Source: Beroe ovata (lineage: Eukaryota > Ctenophora > Nuda > Beroida > Beroidae). From it: a stretch of 64,000 nucleotides of DNA. The stretch spans positions 985-64,984 of the forward strand of contig CAMPET010000029.1 of assembly GCA_946803715.1 (NCBI GenBank), written 5' to 3'. Below the pieces are notes generated by a model that was not told the origin of the DNA, made no database searches, and worked only from the letters and a program-made list of their open reading frames with translations. The position numbers and the translations under genes were made by a program. Positions 13,001 to 24,600 of the stretch are shown piece by piece (position 1 is the first letter of the stretch; the number at the start of each line of letters is the position of its first letter).

Positions 13001-16000
13001 TCATTTGACGAATGAAGTTAAGGTCAGTCATATAATCTTCAACAATTATCCATTCACCAGCTTGGGTGTAGTGGAACAGCAAACATTGGTAGGCATCTTT
13101 CCTCAAACTGAGGTAATCATGAGAACCCGAATGGCATATAGCAGCATAATGTCCAGCTAAACTCTTATGAACATCCACTAAGGAGCACTCCAAGAAACAC
13201 AGCTTAAGGACAACACTTTTAGCAAAATGATTGACCAAGGACAAAACCCCTGTCTTTTCGTCGACATCAATGAACAGCCTTAGATAGTAGAGGATGCTCA
13301 CAAGTGCAATCGGCTTCAAATGTAGAAATTGAAGCATATCTGTTTCTGAAATACCATTTTTGCTGCAGAGCAAATAAGCTAAAACTTTCTTGCAGACAGG
13401 AATTTCAATAGCTGCGCAAACAATAATTTTGGTGTACAATTCTTCTGTTGTGGGTGGCAGCTCTTTGATACATTGAGTAAGGTTCTCGTGAACGGCATTC
13501 TGTTTCAGCTGGTTGATACAGAGGTCTATGAAAAGTGGGTTATTTGCCTCCTTCTTAGACAAGAGGAGGCTGAGCTGACTATTGAAGCCTTTTTCTTCGA
13601 TTTTCTTGCCATATAATGCAAGTGTTTCCTTAGTAACCTGAACTTTTTCAGTAGAAGATAGTTTTGGGACCATAAAGTTAGTAATTGAAGCATATTTTTT
13701 AATCAGGTAACTATACCACTGACTTGATGAGCTTGCAGTAAGTATTAAAGTTATGTTCGCTGGCAGTTTGTCAGGCAGCCATGAAAACAAATCAGATGGA
13801 TGGATAAGCTCATCACATCCATCTATGTATATCTTCAGCGGTGTTTCACACTTTGCAATCTGTCCCCAGAATGTAGTTATGGGATCAAAGTTTTCTCCAA
13901 GTTCCTCATTCAGAATTTTTGACATATGGAAACATAGTCTGTATAGCAGATTCACCAGATCTTTTGAGCTAGAATTGAGCTTGACAATGTGGTGGAAATC
14001 ATTCATTGTTTCCTCATCACCAAAATATGTAAGTGCTTTTGCACAAAGACTTGATTTACCTGTACCAACTGGTCCGGAAACTAATATGACTGAGCCTTTT
14101 TTGATTGCTTTTACCAGCTCCAAAACGAGACTTGGTCGCCCAACAAAAATCACTGATTTTTGGTGTAGATAACCATTGTGCATTTCCGCACCTGAAAGAT
14201 CATCAGTGATATCACTTGCACTATTTTCTAATACAGTGTCTTTCAAGGCTTTCTTAGCGACCTCGTGGAACTTGAAATTCCCTCTTCCGCCATATTTCTT
14301 CATATAAATTTCATCATCAACTGCAGGGTGTGTCTTGATCATATTGATTATCTTTTCAAGCTTTGAGTCTCTCCTTTCTTCCGTTTCTTTGTCAGACTTG
14401 ATCAGGACCATGAAATTCTTCAGGGAGAGTTTCTTTCGTTTTATGAGATTCAGAGCATGCTTTATCTCAATTTCAGTCATACTGAGTCCAGAGGATTCTG
14501 AGTTAAGCCAAGCCAAATCCGGATCAGCAGCATCTGGATATGAAGAGAACGTGGTTCCATACCGCTCACCAATTATACAGAGAAAATAATGGCAGCGAGA
14601 TACTTCCTCCAAGCACCTCAAGATCACCTTGTTTGATTGAGATTCGTTTTCAGTAATCCCCCACCTGAGATCAACTTCTTGGATTGTGGTGTTCTGCTCC
14701 ATTGCAATCCTATTTATCTCAGGGAAAATTGAATTCATCAATTGTTTCCTTTCTGTTCCAAGATCAATAAATGTTGATGAGACGAAGATTCTAATGACTC
14801 TTGAAGTAACTTTCTTCTTGAGAGGCGATATGTAACCAGATGCCATAGGTTTTGGGAGTGGCAGGAGATGGAACTTCTTGTCTATGGATTCAACATTGGA
14901 TAACAATTCACCTGAGCCCCTTTCAGAAATGTATTGGAGAATTTGATCACTGAACCCGTGGAGAACTACGTCATTTCTGTGGGAAAAGGTAGTTTCAGCA
15001 ACAGAGGTACCATGAGATTTGAGGTTTATGTTAACCGACAGTAGTTCAGCATTTACCTTCTGGCGATAGAAACCATAAAAACCTTCAATATGAGTACAGC
15101 GATCAGAAATCTGAATGACTGTGTCATAATGTTTTTCCTGTTCAATCAATTCGGCCAAGACATTTTCTATGCATGAGTTTCTTGACTCAGCTTTTAATAT
15201 CTTCTCATTGGCCTCTTTAGATGCATCAAGAAAGCATGACAAAAATTTCAGAATCTCCCCTCCTGTTTCAATATTCTCGCCTCTCATAGAACCGACGTCA
15301 TTAAAGTAAATGATTTCACAATGTTCACTAGAAAACATGCACATCAATGTCATCAAACCTGCAACCTCTCTAATTGATCTTTTGAGACCAAATCCTTTGG
15401 TGGAGCAAAGTTCATCCATCCGAGATCCACAGTAAAACATTATAAGGACAGCACCCTTTATAGGTTTAACATTATTTATAGCTGCTAACTGGACAGCTTT
15501 ATCTAGACAATCTTTGTAATCTTCAAGCAGTTTATCTTGTTCAAACTCCGGTGTTGTTGACCAAGATATAGTACCATCTGGTTGGTTTCCTTTAAGTGAC
15601 TCTAAAACGGCATATGCACTCAGAAACCTGAAAGGAAATTGTTTGCTACGCTTCACATCTTCTGGTGAACACAATTTCTTTTGAACAATTTTATGAATGC
15701 TGTCATTGACACCAGAATGAATAATGTTCCTCAAATTTCGTAGCATAGCCATATAAGGCAATTTCTTGGACAAAATCAAAGCTTTCCATGTCCCAGCATT
15801 ATTGCCTTTTGAAGCTAACTGAGTTTCCCAAGTATAAGGTGTTGGGATTTTCATTCTCTTGCCTGCTCTTTTTTCATCCCATATTCCTGATAACCGACTT
15901 CTATAGAAATCTTCCTGAGTCTCTGGATACTTTTTGCCCAGAATAGGCATCACAATATCAGGTGGATCACTTATATGTATTTTCCTGATCAACTGTTTTA

Positions 16001-17012
16001 GAGTGAAATGATGTCTTTTAAAAAGTTTGGTTTCTTCATCTTCAGAGTCTGATCCTCCAGTCGACTTCCCTTTTTTGGGATTCTTATTATATTTTCCAAT
16101 TTGATACACATCAAACTTAGGGAACTTCTTTATCATTGCCTTCCTAAGACATACTGGAAGTGCAGAAAACCCTACATCCTTATCTCCTAGAGAGGTATAA
16201 AGTTCTGCAACATCAATCCAATCAGATGGAAGCACAATTGCCTGGTCATAGTACTTCTTAAGGTATCGCCTACACTCTTTCTTAAAAGCAGCGAAGGCAA
16301 TAAGAAAATTAGCTGTTACCCGGATGTTCAGTATAAGCCTTGTGAATAAAGCAGTCTTAAGAATGAACTCTGGGTCAAACTCAATGATATCCTCAGCCAA
16401 ACTGATAAGCTCTTCACGAACTGTATCTTTCTTTTCATCTAATTTTGGTACATGAATAAGGGAACAAGCAGCCAAATTTACAAAATTTTGCTTCAAAACC
16501 TCTTCTTTAGAAAGAATTACTGTATTTTTTGAAACAGTTTCAAAGTAACCATTGATTATACTGGGTTTTGTTGTCACAGGTATAAAGTCACAAGTATCCA
16601 AGAATGGTGTTTCTAGCCCAGCAGTTTGGTTATCATCCACAAGAACAACATCTTTTGTATTTGCAATTTCTTTTTCGACTTTCTTCTCTGCCAAGAACTG
16701 CTTCCCTATGCCAGGTCTACTTGAAGATAATACACTTGGTGCTTGAGTGAAGAGCTTTCCACAAGTGGAAATTTTCAAAGAAGGTGAAGCCTTTATGTTT
16801 AAGTATGAGGAGGTCGTATTTGATGAAGTTAGTATTCTTGACTTCAGTGATTTGCATAACAAAAGATTTGCATTTTCGGGAGACCTCTTGAGAAGGGTTT
16901 GTGTAACAGGATATGTACCCGAAACACCATTACTAGTTGTTGCACTTTGGATTGATGAAGATCCTTTATTTGTTAAAGTATAGCTTTCCAACAAAGGGTT
17001 CCTAATAGACAT
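6228..17012 (-). CDS. TEP1: TEP1-like telomerase/vault-associated protein (TROVE, DUF4062, NACHT, WD40)
   Basis: TEP1 binds telomerase RNA and is a subunit of vault particles. Exon 1 (17012-11745) codes for 1756 residues: a TROVE region (about 200-470), a VWA-like region (about 515-600), DUF4062 starting near residue 740 with the RIFVSSTFIDLGTER motif, a NACHT ATPase with Walker A GPVGTGKSS (about 980) and Walker B-like IYIDGCDEL, then WD40 repeats from about 1475. In-frame WD40 exons follow at 11651-11436, 11290-11071, 11005-10914, 10825-10709, 10401-10191 and 9713-9525. Further exons are near 9290-9110, 7380-7214, 7067-6988, 6835-6700 and 6503-6228, the last ending in an acidic tail. The total is about 2,300-2,400 residues, against about 2,600 in human TEP1. 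The 3' half is disturbed: duplicated blocks intervene, and the 9525 to 9290 junction does not keep frame in my reading. Confidence 0.85.
6482..7362. repeat. 0.9 kb block carrying TEP1 exons, duplicated at 7496-8406
   Basis: The block 6482-7362 reappears at 7496-8406 with about 97% identity and indels, including some 30 extra bases after 7530 in the second copy. It carries the penultimate TEP1 WD40 exons. The second copy is flanked by single n characters at 7495 and 8407 and stops in the middle of an exon that is complete in the first copy (7380-7214). It is therefore most likely an alternative allele inserted next to its partner, and only one set of these exons should be counted. Confidence 0.85.
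7398..7494. repeat. GTACTGT-type simple repeat
   Basis: A degenerate tract of GTGTACTGT units, broken by the single n at 7495. A related tract occurs at 364-545 and 8748-8940. It probably caused the assembly to break at this point. Confidence 0.8.
10009..10050. repeat. (CA)n microsatellite
   Basis: A CA dinucleotide tract of about 20 units within an intron of the TEP1-like gene, just after the block shared with 1642-1858. Confidence 0.9.
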
Positions 17013-17453
17013 GCTCTAGAGTTCTTATCACATGCCTAAAGTAGAAGGTAAAATATTATCATGTGACCTGTGTTTTTATTATCAAATGACAATTATGTAA
17101 GAATGGCAATGATTAGCCAACAATTTAAGTTTAAATAACTGTCTTATTGACTGTGCACACATTGTACACCCCTTATTTTACTATGTGATCCGAATGTCTT
17201 TGAGATACACAAGTTTTTGGGTCATATAGCACTCAAACCTAATAAAATTCAATCACCCAACCTGGATATAAGCAATTGAGGCCGTTGTAAAAAAACGTTC
17301 CACCATTCCAGCTACGTAATAAGATAAGATAAAAAGGCTATAAGAGGCGCGCAATTCAACGTCAAACGTAAACCACGTATTGCACTTTCCGCCAATACTA
17401 AGCCCAACTGAAGCGAGCCAGAAATTCTTAATTCTGGCCCAAAATGCGGCGGA

Positions 17454-18266
17454 GCATTCCGGTCTTCGATGAATTGGCGCGCGGCGCGTTCGCGTTGTAA
17501 GGCTTCCCTATCCAGGCCACTACCGTCGGCGCCGGCGCGCCGCGCAATTATCAATCCGCCCGACAGCTGCAGGGATCGCCGGATCGGATAAAGCCTCGCC
17601 AGCAAGCACAAAGCAAGGGTAAGGAGAAATTTTATTCAGATTATTCAACCAGGGATAAAATTGTCCCTGTCAGTACAGACACTGCTCCAGCGAGGGCTGG
17701 TAATACTAGTATAATATGTATTTGCACATGCACACGCGTCGCGTCGTTGAGGCCCTTCATTTCACTCGGAGTCGGTGATCTTGGATCTAAAAAGTAAAAA
17801 GATAAGTCGTAAAATTTTACCATGCACGGAGCCCAGAGTCGCTATACAGCATAGCGCGCGCGGAGTATTTGGGTCAGTACACGCAGCGCGCGGCCGCGCG
17901 CGGGAACTCGAACATGAGCTGGTGTGCCGGTGCAGTGTGACATACCCTCGTGTTCCTTTCCGGATGTTATCTGTCCACTGTTCATGTTTCTTGCGCGCGG
18001 CGCGCGCGCAAGAAACAGTGCACCGCTGATACAAGCCGCGAAGCATCGATAGACATTAGAGTTAGACAAACACAAAACAAAACTTATTTAAAGTTAAACT
18101 TTAACTTAAAGAATTTAAAAACAGGAATTCTATAAATTCTAAAAAATTTATCCTTAATTCGCCACATCACGTGTACTTGTACTTGTAGAAACACTGCAGC
18201 TTTTTCTAGTGATGTGGTGGCAGTCTGTTGAATATGCCGCGTTCTTTTTCATATCATAGAGTTTAG
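17454..18266. repeat. GC-rich about 0.8 kb repeat, copy 1 (copy 2 at 18312-19082)
   Basis: Two direct copies begin with ATGCGGCGGA and end with CATATCATAGAGTTTAG. They differ by substitutions and by indels of up to tens of bases, and a single n at 18267 lies immediately after copy 1. Both carry GC-rich alternating GCGC runs and palindromes such as TTGCGCGCGGCGCGCGCGCAA. The short open frames inside overlap on both strands and are by-products of the palindromes. The pair may be a tandem mobile element or two alleles, and the n favours the latter. Each copy also contains the ATGTTATCTGTCCA motif found in fold-back repeats elsewhere in the window. Confidence 0.75.
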
Positions 18267-18783
18267 NTATAATGTTACTTCATAAGGGACCTTCAGGAAC
18301 ACCGTACCAGAATGCGGCGGATCTTTCCGGTCTTTGATGAAGGCGCGCGGCGCGTTGTAAGGCTTCCCTATCCACCAGCGTCGGCGCCGCGCAATTATCA
18401 ATCCGCCCGACAGCCGCAGGGCATGGCACTGCACCAGCGAGCGCGATCAGGGTTGGTAATAATTAATATGCATATACACATGCACACGCGTCGTTGAGGA
18501 CCTTTATTTCACTCGGAGTCGGTGATCTTGGATCTGAAAAGCTAAGTTGTATTGTTGTAAGTCGTAAAATTAAAACCATGCACCGGCACGGAGCCCAGAG
18601 TCTAGTCGCATAGCGCGCGCGCGGAGTATTTTGGTCGGTACACGCAGCGAGCGCGCCGCGCGGGAACTCGAACACGAGGGTGTGACATACCCTCGTGTTC
18701 CTTACCGGATGTTATCTATATCTGTCCATTGTTCATGTTTCTTGCGCGCGGCGCGCGCGCAAGAAACAGTGCACCGCTGATTT

Positions 18784-18846
18784 GCCGGATGTTATCTGTA
18801 CACTGTTTCTCGCGCGCGCAAGAAATAGTGGACAGATAACATCCGG
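18784..18846. repeat. 63 bp palindromic fold-back element
   Basis: The sequence starts GCCGGATGTTATCTGT and ends with its reverse complement, with a GCGCGC core, so the whole 63 bp can form a hairpin. Related arms occur at 17960-18010, 18706-18775, 38487-38526 and 62200-62222. It is absent from copy 1 of the surrounding repeat (17454-18266), so it may be a young insertion. Confidence 0.7.
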
Positions 18847-19082
18847 CGACCGGCAACCGCTGATACAAGCCGCGAAGCATCGATAGACAAACACAAAACA
18901 AAAACTTATTTAAAGAATTCAAAAACAGGAATTCTATAAGTATAAATTCTAAAAAATTTATCCTTAATTCGCCACATCACGTGTACTTGTAGTTCAAGTT
19001 GTAGAAACACTGCAGCTTTTTCTAGTGATGTGGTGGCAGTCTGTCGAATATGCCGCGTTCTTTTTCATATCATAGAGTTTAG

Positions 19083-20235
19083 AATAACTATAAGGAACGC
19101 CAGATGCCGCGAACAGAAACAACAAAATCTTATTTGGTTTAGGGAAAAATTTCCCATATAAATTTCATTTCCTTAAAAAGTTTACTAATAGTATTAGTAA
19201 TATGGTAATGGTATTTTGATGACGCTCTGGAAGTAAGAAAACGTGGAATTCGAAATCGCATATTCGCACAGTTCCCCATGTGACCGACCCCACAGTTCAC
19301 TATTCAAATAATTTATTCTTTATCAGTAATCGGTATCCAATTCAAATTCGCTGCCGCTTAAAACCGAGTCAGTGTGACGAAATTATGGCATCAACTTCAG
19401 ACATGATTCATGAAATTTGAAGGGTCATCGTATGAAATTGGTTGCCCACGACGCGAATATTGCTCGTGAAGCAATTTACCCGCACTCACACGAATGAAAA
19501 TTACAGTTATCGCCACACAGGATTGAATTTAATGATTATCTTGCGTCACACATATATCGGAACCATAATAGTACAACGCCCCCTCTGAGCGATTGTGCAA
19601 TTAAACCAGACAAATACCCACAGATGGGACATTTGACATTTATTTTACGAGCACCCTGCATTATGACAGCCGAGAAACGTGGATTCTCCATTAAAAGTCA
19701 CGAAAACCCGGTGCAATTCGTGTTCTGTGGGGGAGGGGAAGGGGGCGTCTGATAATTGCGAATTATTCACCGGCCTCCACCGTCACCAGTCACGCGTGCA
19801 ATTTCTCTTATAAAATCAAATTTGAATAATCATAGTGTTCATCGACCATCCCAACCCCTTTATATAAACGAGAGTTCCATCTTCAGCGATCACTTTTGCC
19901 TAGGTGACCCTGTTCAACGCCCATAATGTAACTGTAAGAGCGTCATCAGATTATCGGGTATAAAATTGAAATTGCATGGACCGAGAGTTTTAACGCGGTT
20001 CCCTTGCCTCAAATAGTTGTTGCTGATGGGGGCGATAGTTCACGGTCACTGTGCGCAGTACCTCTCCCTGTATTGCAACATGCACACGCTGATTTGTCGA
20101 GTTATACGATATCAGGCACGTTTTGGACCACTTTACACGATTACCATGTGCGCCCATGGATTACCAAATTTGTTGAGAGGATTCGAATCTGTTGAGTAGC
20201 GCCAGATTTATTGAGTGGCCGCCCCCGTATCGTTC
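19083..20235. other. Gene-free upstream region of the secreted peptide gene
   Basis: No gene is recognisable. The stretch has moderate GC content and little repetition. A TATATAAA box lies at 19861-19868, and a second one at 20236-20243 is better placed for the peptide gene. The short plus-strand open frames near 20004-20199 overlap each other in different frames and have no supporting features. Confidence 0.5.
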
Positions 20236-20243
20236 TATATAAA
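20236..20243 (+). promoter_or_regulatory. TATA box upstream of the secreted peptide gene
   Basis: TATATAAA, about 200 bp upstream of the peptide start codon. Transcription would be expected to start near 20265-20275. Strong TATA boxes are typical of highly or tissue-specifically expressed genes, which suits a secreted peptide. The assignment is by motif and position only. Confidence 0.45.
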
Positions 20244-20442
20244 CAAGATCCAGTGATCCGCCATACCTCAGAATTCAGCATCTTGTTTCGCTGAACTTGC
20301 ATCCAAGATAACACACCATCATACAAACACAGACACACACATACACTCATTCGAGCTCTTAAGTCCACTACCTATAAATATGATATCCTTCATTCTATCG
20401 TTGTGGTAATTTACTAATCACTAAGTATAAGGTAGCTACAGC

Positions 20443-20882
20443 ATGGTTTTCGGAACACTCCTCGTTTTTGTGACTGTTGGCGTGGTGACGATGGAAGCTG
20501 GGTCAGTGGAAGATCGTGATGGTGTGTTCACAAGTGCAGCAGCTCGTGATGACGTCACTGAGCAACAACGTGCTGTTACCATGGAGACTGAGGATGCATC
20601 ACTGGATGAGGTGAGCAGAGTACAACGCAGCACCTACTACAAGCAAAAGATAGACTACAGGTAGGCCAATACCTTGAAGCATATCAAAAACATGAGACTC
20701 ATCATATTTTAATCCTTCATATCACTATCAGCCTAATTTTCATCCCGAGTTTTGTAGCCAAATTGTAACACAATGTAGTAATTTCTCCTCTCAGATGTTC
20801 CAACAAGTGTTACAAAGAGTATGTGAGAAGTAACGACAGCTCCAGGATCAACACTCTCATGAAGTGTGTTCTGAAGTGTTAG
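20443..20882 (+). CDS. Secreted four-cysteine peptide precursor (CX3C-X18-CX3C)
   Basis: Two exons (20443-20660 and 20795-20882) join in frame across a GT-AG intron to give 101 residues ending in TAG. Residues 1 to about 20 form a hydrophobic signal peptide. An acidic, cysteine-free pro-region follows to about residue 62, and the C-terminal part of about 39 residues holds all four cysteines (74, 78, 97, 101). The paired CX3C spacing matches the pattern of disulfide-stapled helical hairpins, a fold known from some plant defence peptides and arthropod venom peptides. A basic residue at 62 could be a processing site. I do not recognise the family: hormone, antimicrobial peptide, toxin-like peptide or structural secretion are all open. 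The start codon is preceded by TACAG and lies about 200 bp after a TATA box. Confidence 0.7.
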
Positions 20883-21656
20883 GGAAGTCATGCTGCATGG
20901 ATACACCACGTGACTCTATAGGTGTTGTAGAGAGTTACCATGGTAACCAGCTAGGGTTACCATGTGGTGGCACCATGGTAGATTACCTCAAGCAATTATA
21001 GAATTATTACCGCATGCTGCTTGTCTCTTATATTATGCTCTCATTGTGCTGGTAAGATATCGGTTCAGGGAGCTTTTGCTAATCTATTCCACAGACTATA
21101 ATAGTATTATGATTGTGGGGTTAAGTTTAGAAGAAAAGTTCTCAACTATAGGCCTTTGATTCTTGGTTTTGCGAAATATCATTTTCTTTGTGCTATCCGT
21201 TTTTCACTAGAAACTGTTCGCATGTAAAAAATTCTTGTTTTTTTGAACTGTGGCGAACAGGGTTCTTCGGTCATTTTATGTTTTGAGACAGTTGAAATCA
21301 TTGGATAATAATTATTTTTAACGTTTTTAGAATTTGCATTGTTATCTATTGTTTATTATGGTCGCTATTGTTTATTATGGTCGCTGGGCACTGTTGTTCT
21401 GCATTTATCTGATTTATCTTTCTCTTCGAAATTTTTCTTTACGCTTAATAATTCAACATTTATATAAAAAGTTCGTAATTACAACCGGGCTCATTAATAA
21501 GTTACCTAAATCATCACGTAACAAAAATGTAAAAATCAAGCTACCGTGAGTTCATGGGAGGAAGTGTTGCCAGGAAGTGGGCGGCTACAAAGTTTGTTTC
21601 CGGGGGATATGTTGCTAGGCATATCCGGTGCTGTGATCGGTTGCTATAAGGTGTTG
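20883..21656. other. Spacer between the peptide gene and the ABCB8 3' end
   Basis: About 770 bp lie between two convergent genes. It should contain both 3' untranslated regions. Short open frames at 20962-21159, 21334-21549 and 21546-21752 carry no recognisable features. I see no RNA gene. Confidence 0.5.
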
Positions 21657-24600
21657 CTAAGGATCATCATGACTCTCTGTTTGGTTTTTCACCAAGTTGA
21701 AGTACAACCCCTGCTTTGTCATCAGTTCTTCGTGTGTCCCCGTCTGAAATAGCGATTGAAAATTTTATTGACGAAATTAATCAAAATCAAAACCTCCGAC
21801 AAAAATGAAACATGATACCACGAAAAGTTTCTAAAATACCTATTCCTGTTTCTGAATATCGAGATCTATCGGAATTCTAAAGAAGAACTGTTTGTTTACC
21901 TCCACGATGTGACCTCGCTCTAGCACCACTATCTTATCAGCATTTCTCACTGTACTGAGCCTGTGAGCTATGACCAGCACACTCCTGTCCTCACACAGTC
22001 TCTGCAGGGCTTCAGACACGAGTTTTTCACTGGACGAGTCGAGCGCACTAGTGGCCTCGTCCAAAATGAGGACTTTGGGGTTCTTGAGGAGGGCACGAGC
22101 AATCGCTATTCTGAAATAGGGAAATAAAACTGAACCTTGAGCAATAACAACTTATTTCGAAACGGAATATGATCAACGGTAAATAATATAATTAGGTCAA
22201 AAGTGAAAGTGGGATTTACTTGATCATTTCTAACGAAATTCATAGAAATCACCAAATCGTGAAATGATTCAATCTCTGGCAGAATGATTATTATTAACCT
22301 CTGTTTCTGTCCTCCTGACAGTGTAGTTCCACGTTCCCCTACCACAGTGTTGTAACCGTCAGGGAACTGCATGATGAAGTCGTGCGCGTTTGCTGCACGT
22401 GCAGCGCGCGTCACCTCCTCATCGGTAGCATTGGGCGCGCCGTATCGGATATTAGCACCAATTGTCGTGGCAAACAGAGTTGGCTCCTGAACAGAGGCAT
22501 GAGATTTAGTTGACTGGAGGGGTAGGTATTATATTCATCAACCATGATACACAAAACTAGATATTTCCACAAAACAGCTTAAGCGCGAGTTTGAAATACG
22601 CTGACTATGGGATGATATGTACCTGGCTGATGTATCCGAGGTATGAGCCGCGCAGCCACTTTCTATCCAGATTCTTCACATTTGTACCGTCCAACACGAC
22701 ACTCCCTTCATTCACCGTGTAAAACCGTTCCAGTAGTGAACCGATGGTGGACTTTCCTAGGGGGTCGGAACTGCTATATAGTAGGAACAATGAACAATGG
22801 AAATTCGAAGACATACTTCACAACATACCAGATGAGTTTACAACATACCAGAATGTGGAATTCATGATATTATCGACACATCGCTACACTGATCCACTCC
22901 TACCTCTCTCCCTGTGACGTGGCACTATTTTCCCTGATCTTACCTGCGCCTGATGCACCACACAGGGCGACAGTTTGTCCAGGCTCAATATCAAGACTGA
23001 AGTTATCCAGCACGGTGATGCCCGCCCTGGATGGATAGGAGAAGGACACCTCCCTGAATGAGATTCGGCCCTCGGCAGATAGGATGACTTCGCCGTCACT
23101 TTGTCCTCCTACTGTCACGTGATCGAGATACTGAAGCGTGATTGATACTGGGTGAATGTGGGAGTTGAGTAGTGGAACACACTGAGGTCTTAGACTATCG
23201 TTTTCCCTTAGATCACACACTCGAAGAAAACGGTACCGCATAATATCCCTCTTCTTTAAAAATTGTGTATGGGACGTGAGTCAGTCAACTTATTGTTTCA
23301 AGTATGACCTCTGTTTTAGGCTTTCCCAGTCGATAGATAACTTGTCATTGTTTCCTTACTCTCGAGCTGATATTACCCAACCCAGACTATTACTGACTAC
23401 ACAAATATCTGTCTCAATACCATGCTGATTTGGTATTGAACTCTATGCCCGATTAATCGATTTCCATGGAAGTGACCGAAACTAAGAGGGAGAGAAGTCA
23501 TATTGGAAGAAANCACACACAAACACAGACACAAACACACATGTGCAGCTGTACACATATATTATTATTAATGAAGCTATTAATTTGGTTCTAGCAACAT
23601 TGCGTTCATATATACAGCTTACTTCTGATAGAATTTGATTAAAGGTGAACGCGCGCGTCATCTACACTTCTTCATACAATGTTGTACAGTGGTAAACCCT
23701 TCTACCAATGTTGCTACACAATTGTTGCTATAAGACATTGCACTTCATAATGTTGCTGTACTAACATTGTCACAATCCCTCTCACCTGAGCAACTCTGGC
23801 AGCAGCAGTGGATCCCTTGACCATCTGACTGATGAGCACACTCATGTTCTGTAGACTGCGCTGTACGAGTTGGGCTGATGCCAGGAATGCCATGACGTCA
23901 CCAGCTGTCATCTGTCCGGTCGAGAGCTGGTAACCACCGTAGAACAGCGTTTGTAACACCATCCCTGTACATAAACGTTGTCATGGTGATATTTACAAAT
24001 GGTACACGTCGTCATAGCAACCTATGACATGAAGTATGACATGAAGTATGACAAGAAGTTATGAAGTACGACACTCGTGAAATTTGGCTCCTCCCCAACA
24101 TAATATAAAGGGTGGTACTATACCACTAGCCATGGTACACGGCTCTATCGTGTACAGTAGTTAGCGACATTGAACTCATTCAGACTATAACACCTGGCTT
24201 GCTATAACCATGCTTCCCGGCTCTGTTCAGTGTAGAGCGCGAAGAACAGCGAGATGTAAAAGTTACCACACATCCAGGTTTCGGTTCATTCCCTCCTTAT
24301 TCAATCCCCCTGTGAGACCTAAGCCTATTATACATCACAGCTGGTTGAAACCCCCGAATTCGCCATATTCCGCATTTATCATGGCACTATTCTCGTTTAC
24401 AGCTGCCTCGAATTATATTGGCCCATTAGTCATTACTTCAATAATTGAGGGTAATTCAGGTTGTTTTATTTATCATCTTGACACTTGAGGGAGCTTAATT
24501 GCTATAACTTGTGTTAACAAATCAAAGCCGCCCCATTGATCTTAGCTCTCAGGAATGCATCACGATTTATCCCTTACTCTATAGTAGTTGAAATGGACCC

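Noticed and set aside
13753-14589. Plus-strand frames of 139 and 84 residues inside TEP1 exon 1
   Set aside because: They are antisense shadows of a strongly conserved coding region.
17762-18922. Several 60-94 residue Arg/Ala-rich frames on both strands
   Set aside because: They overlap on both strands and follow the GCGC palindromes of a repeat, so they are not genes.
24210-24488. 92-residue plus-strand frame before the GPCR
   Set aside because: It has no recognisable features, and neither acceptor nor donor links it to the GPCR.
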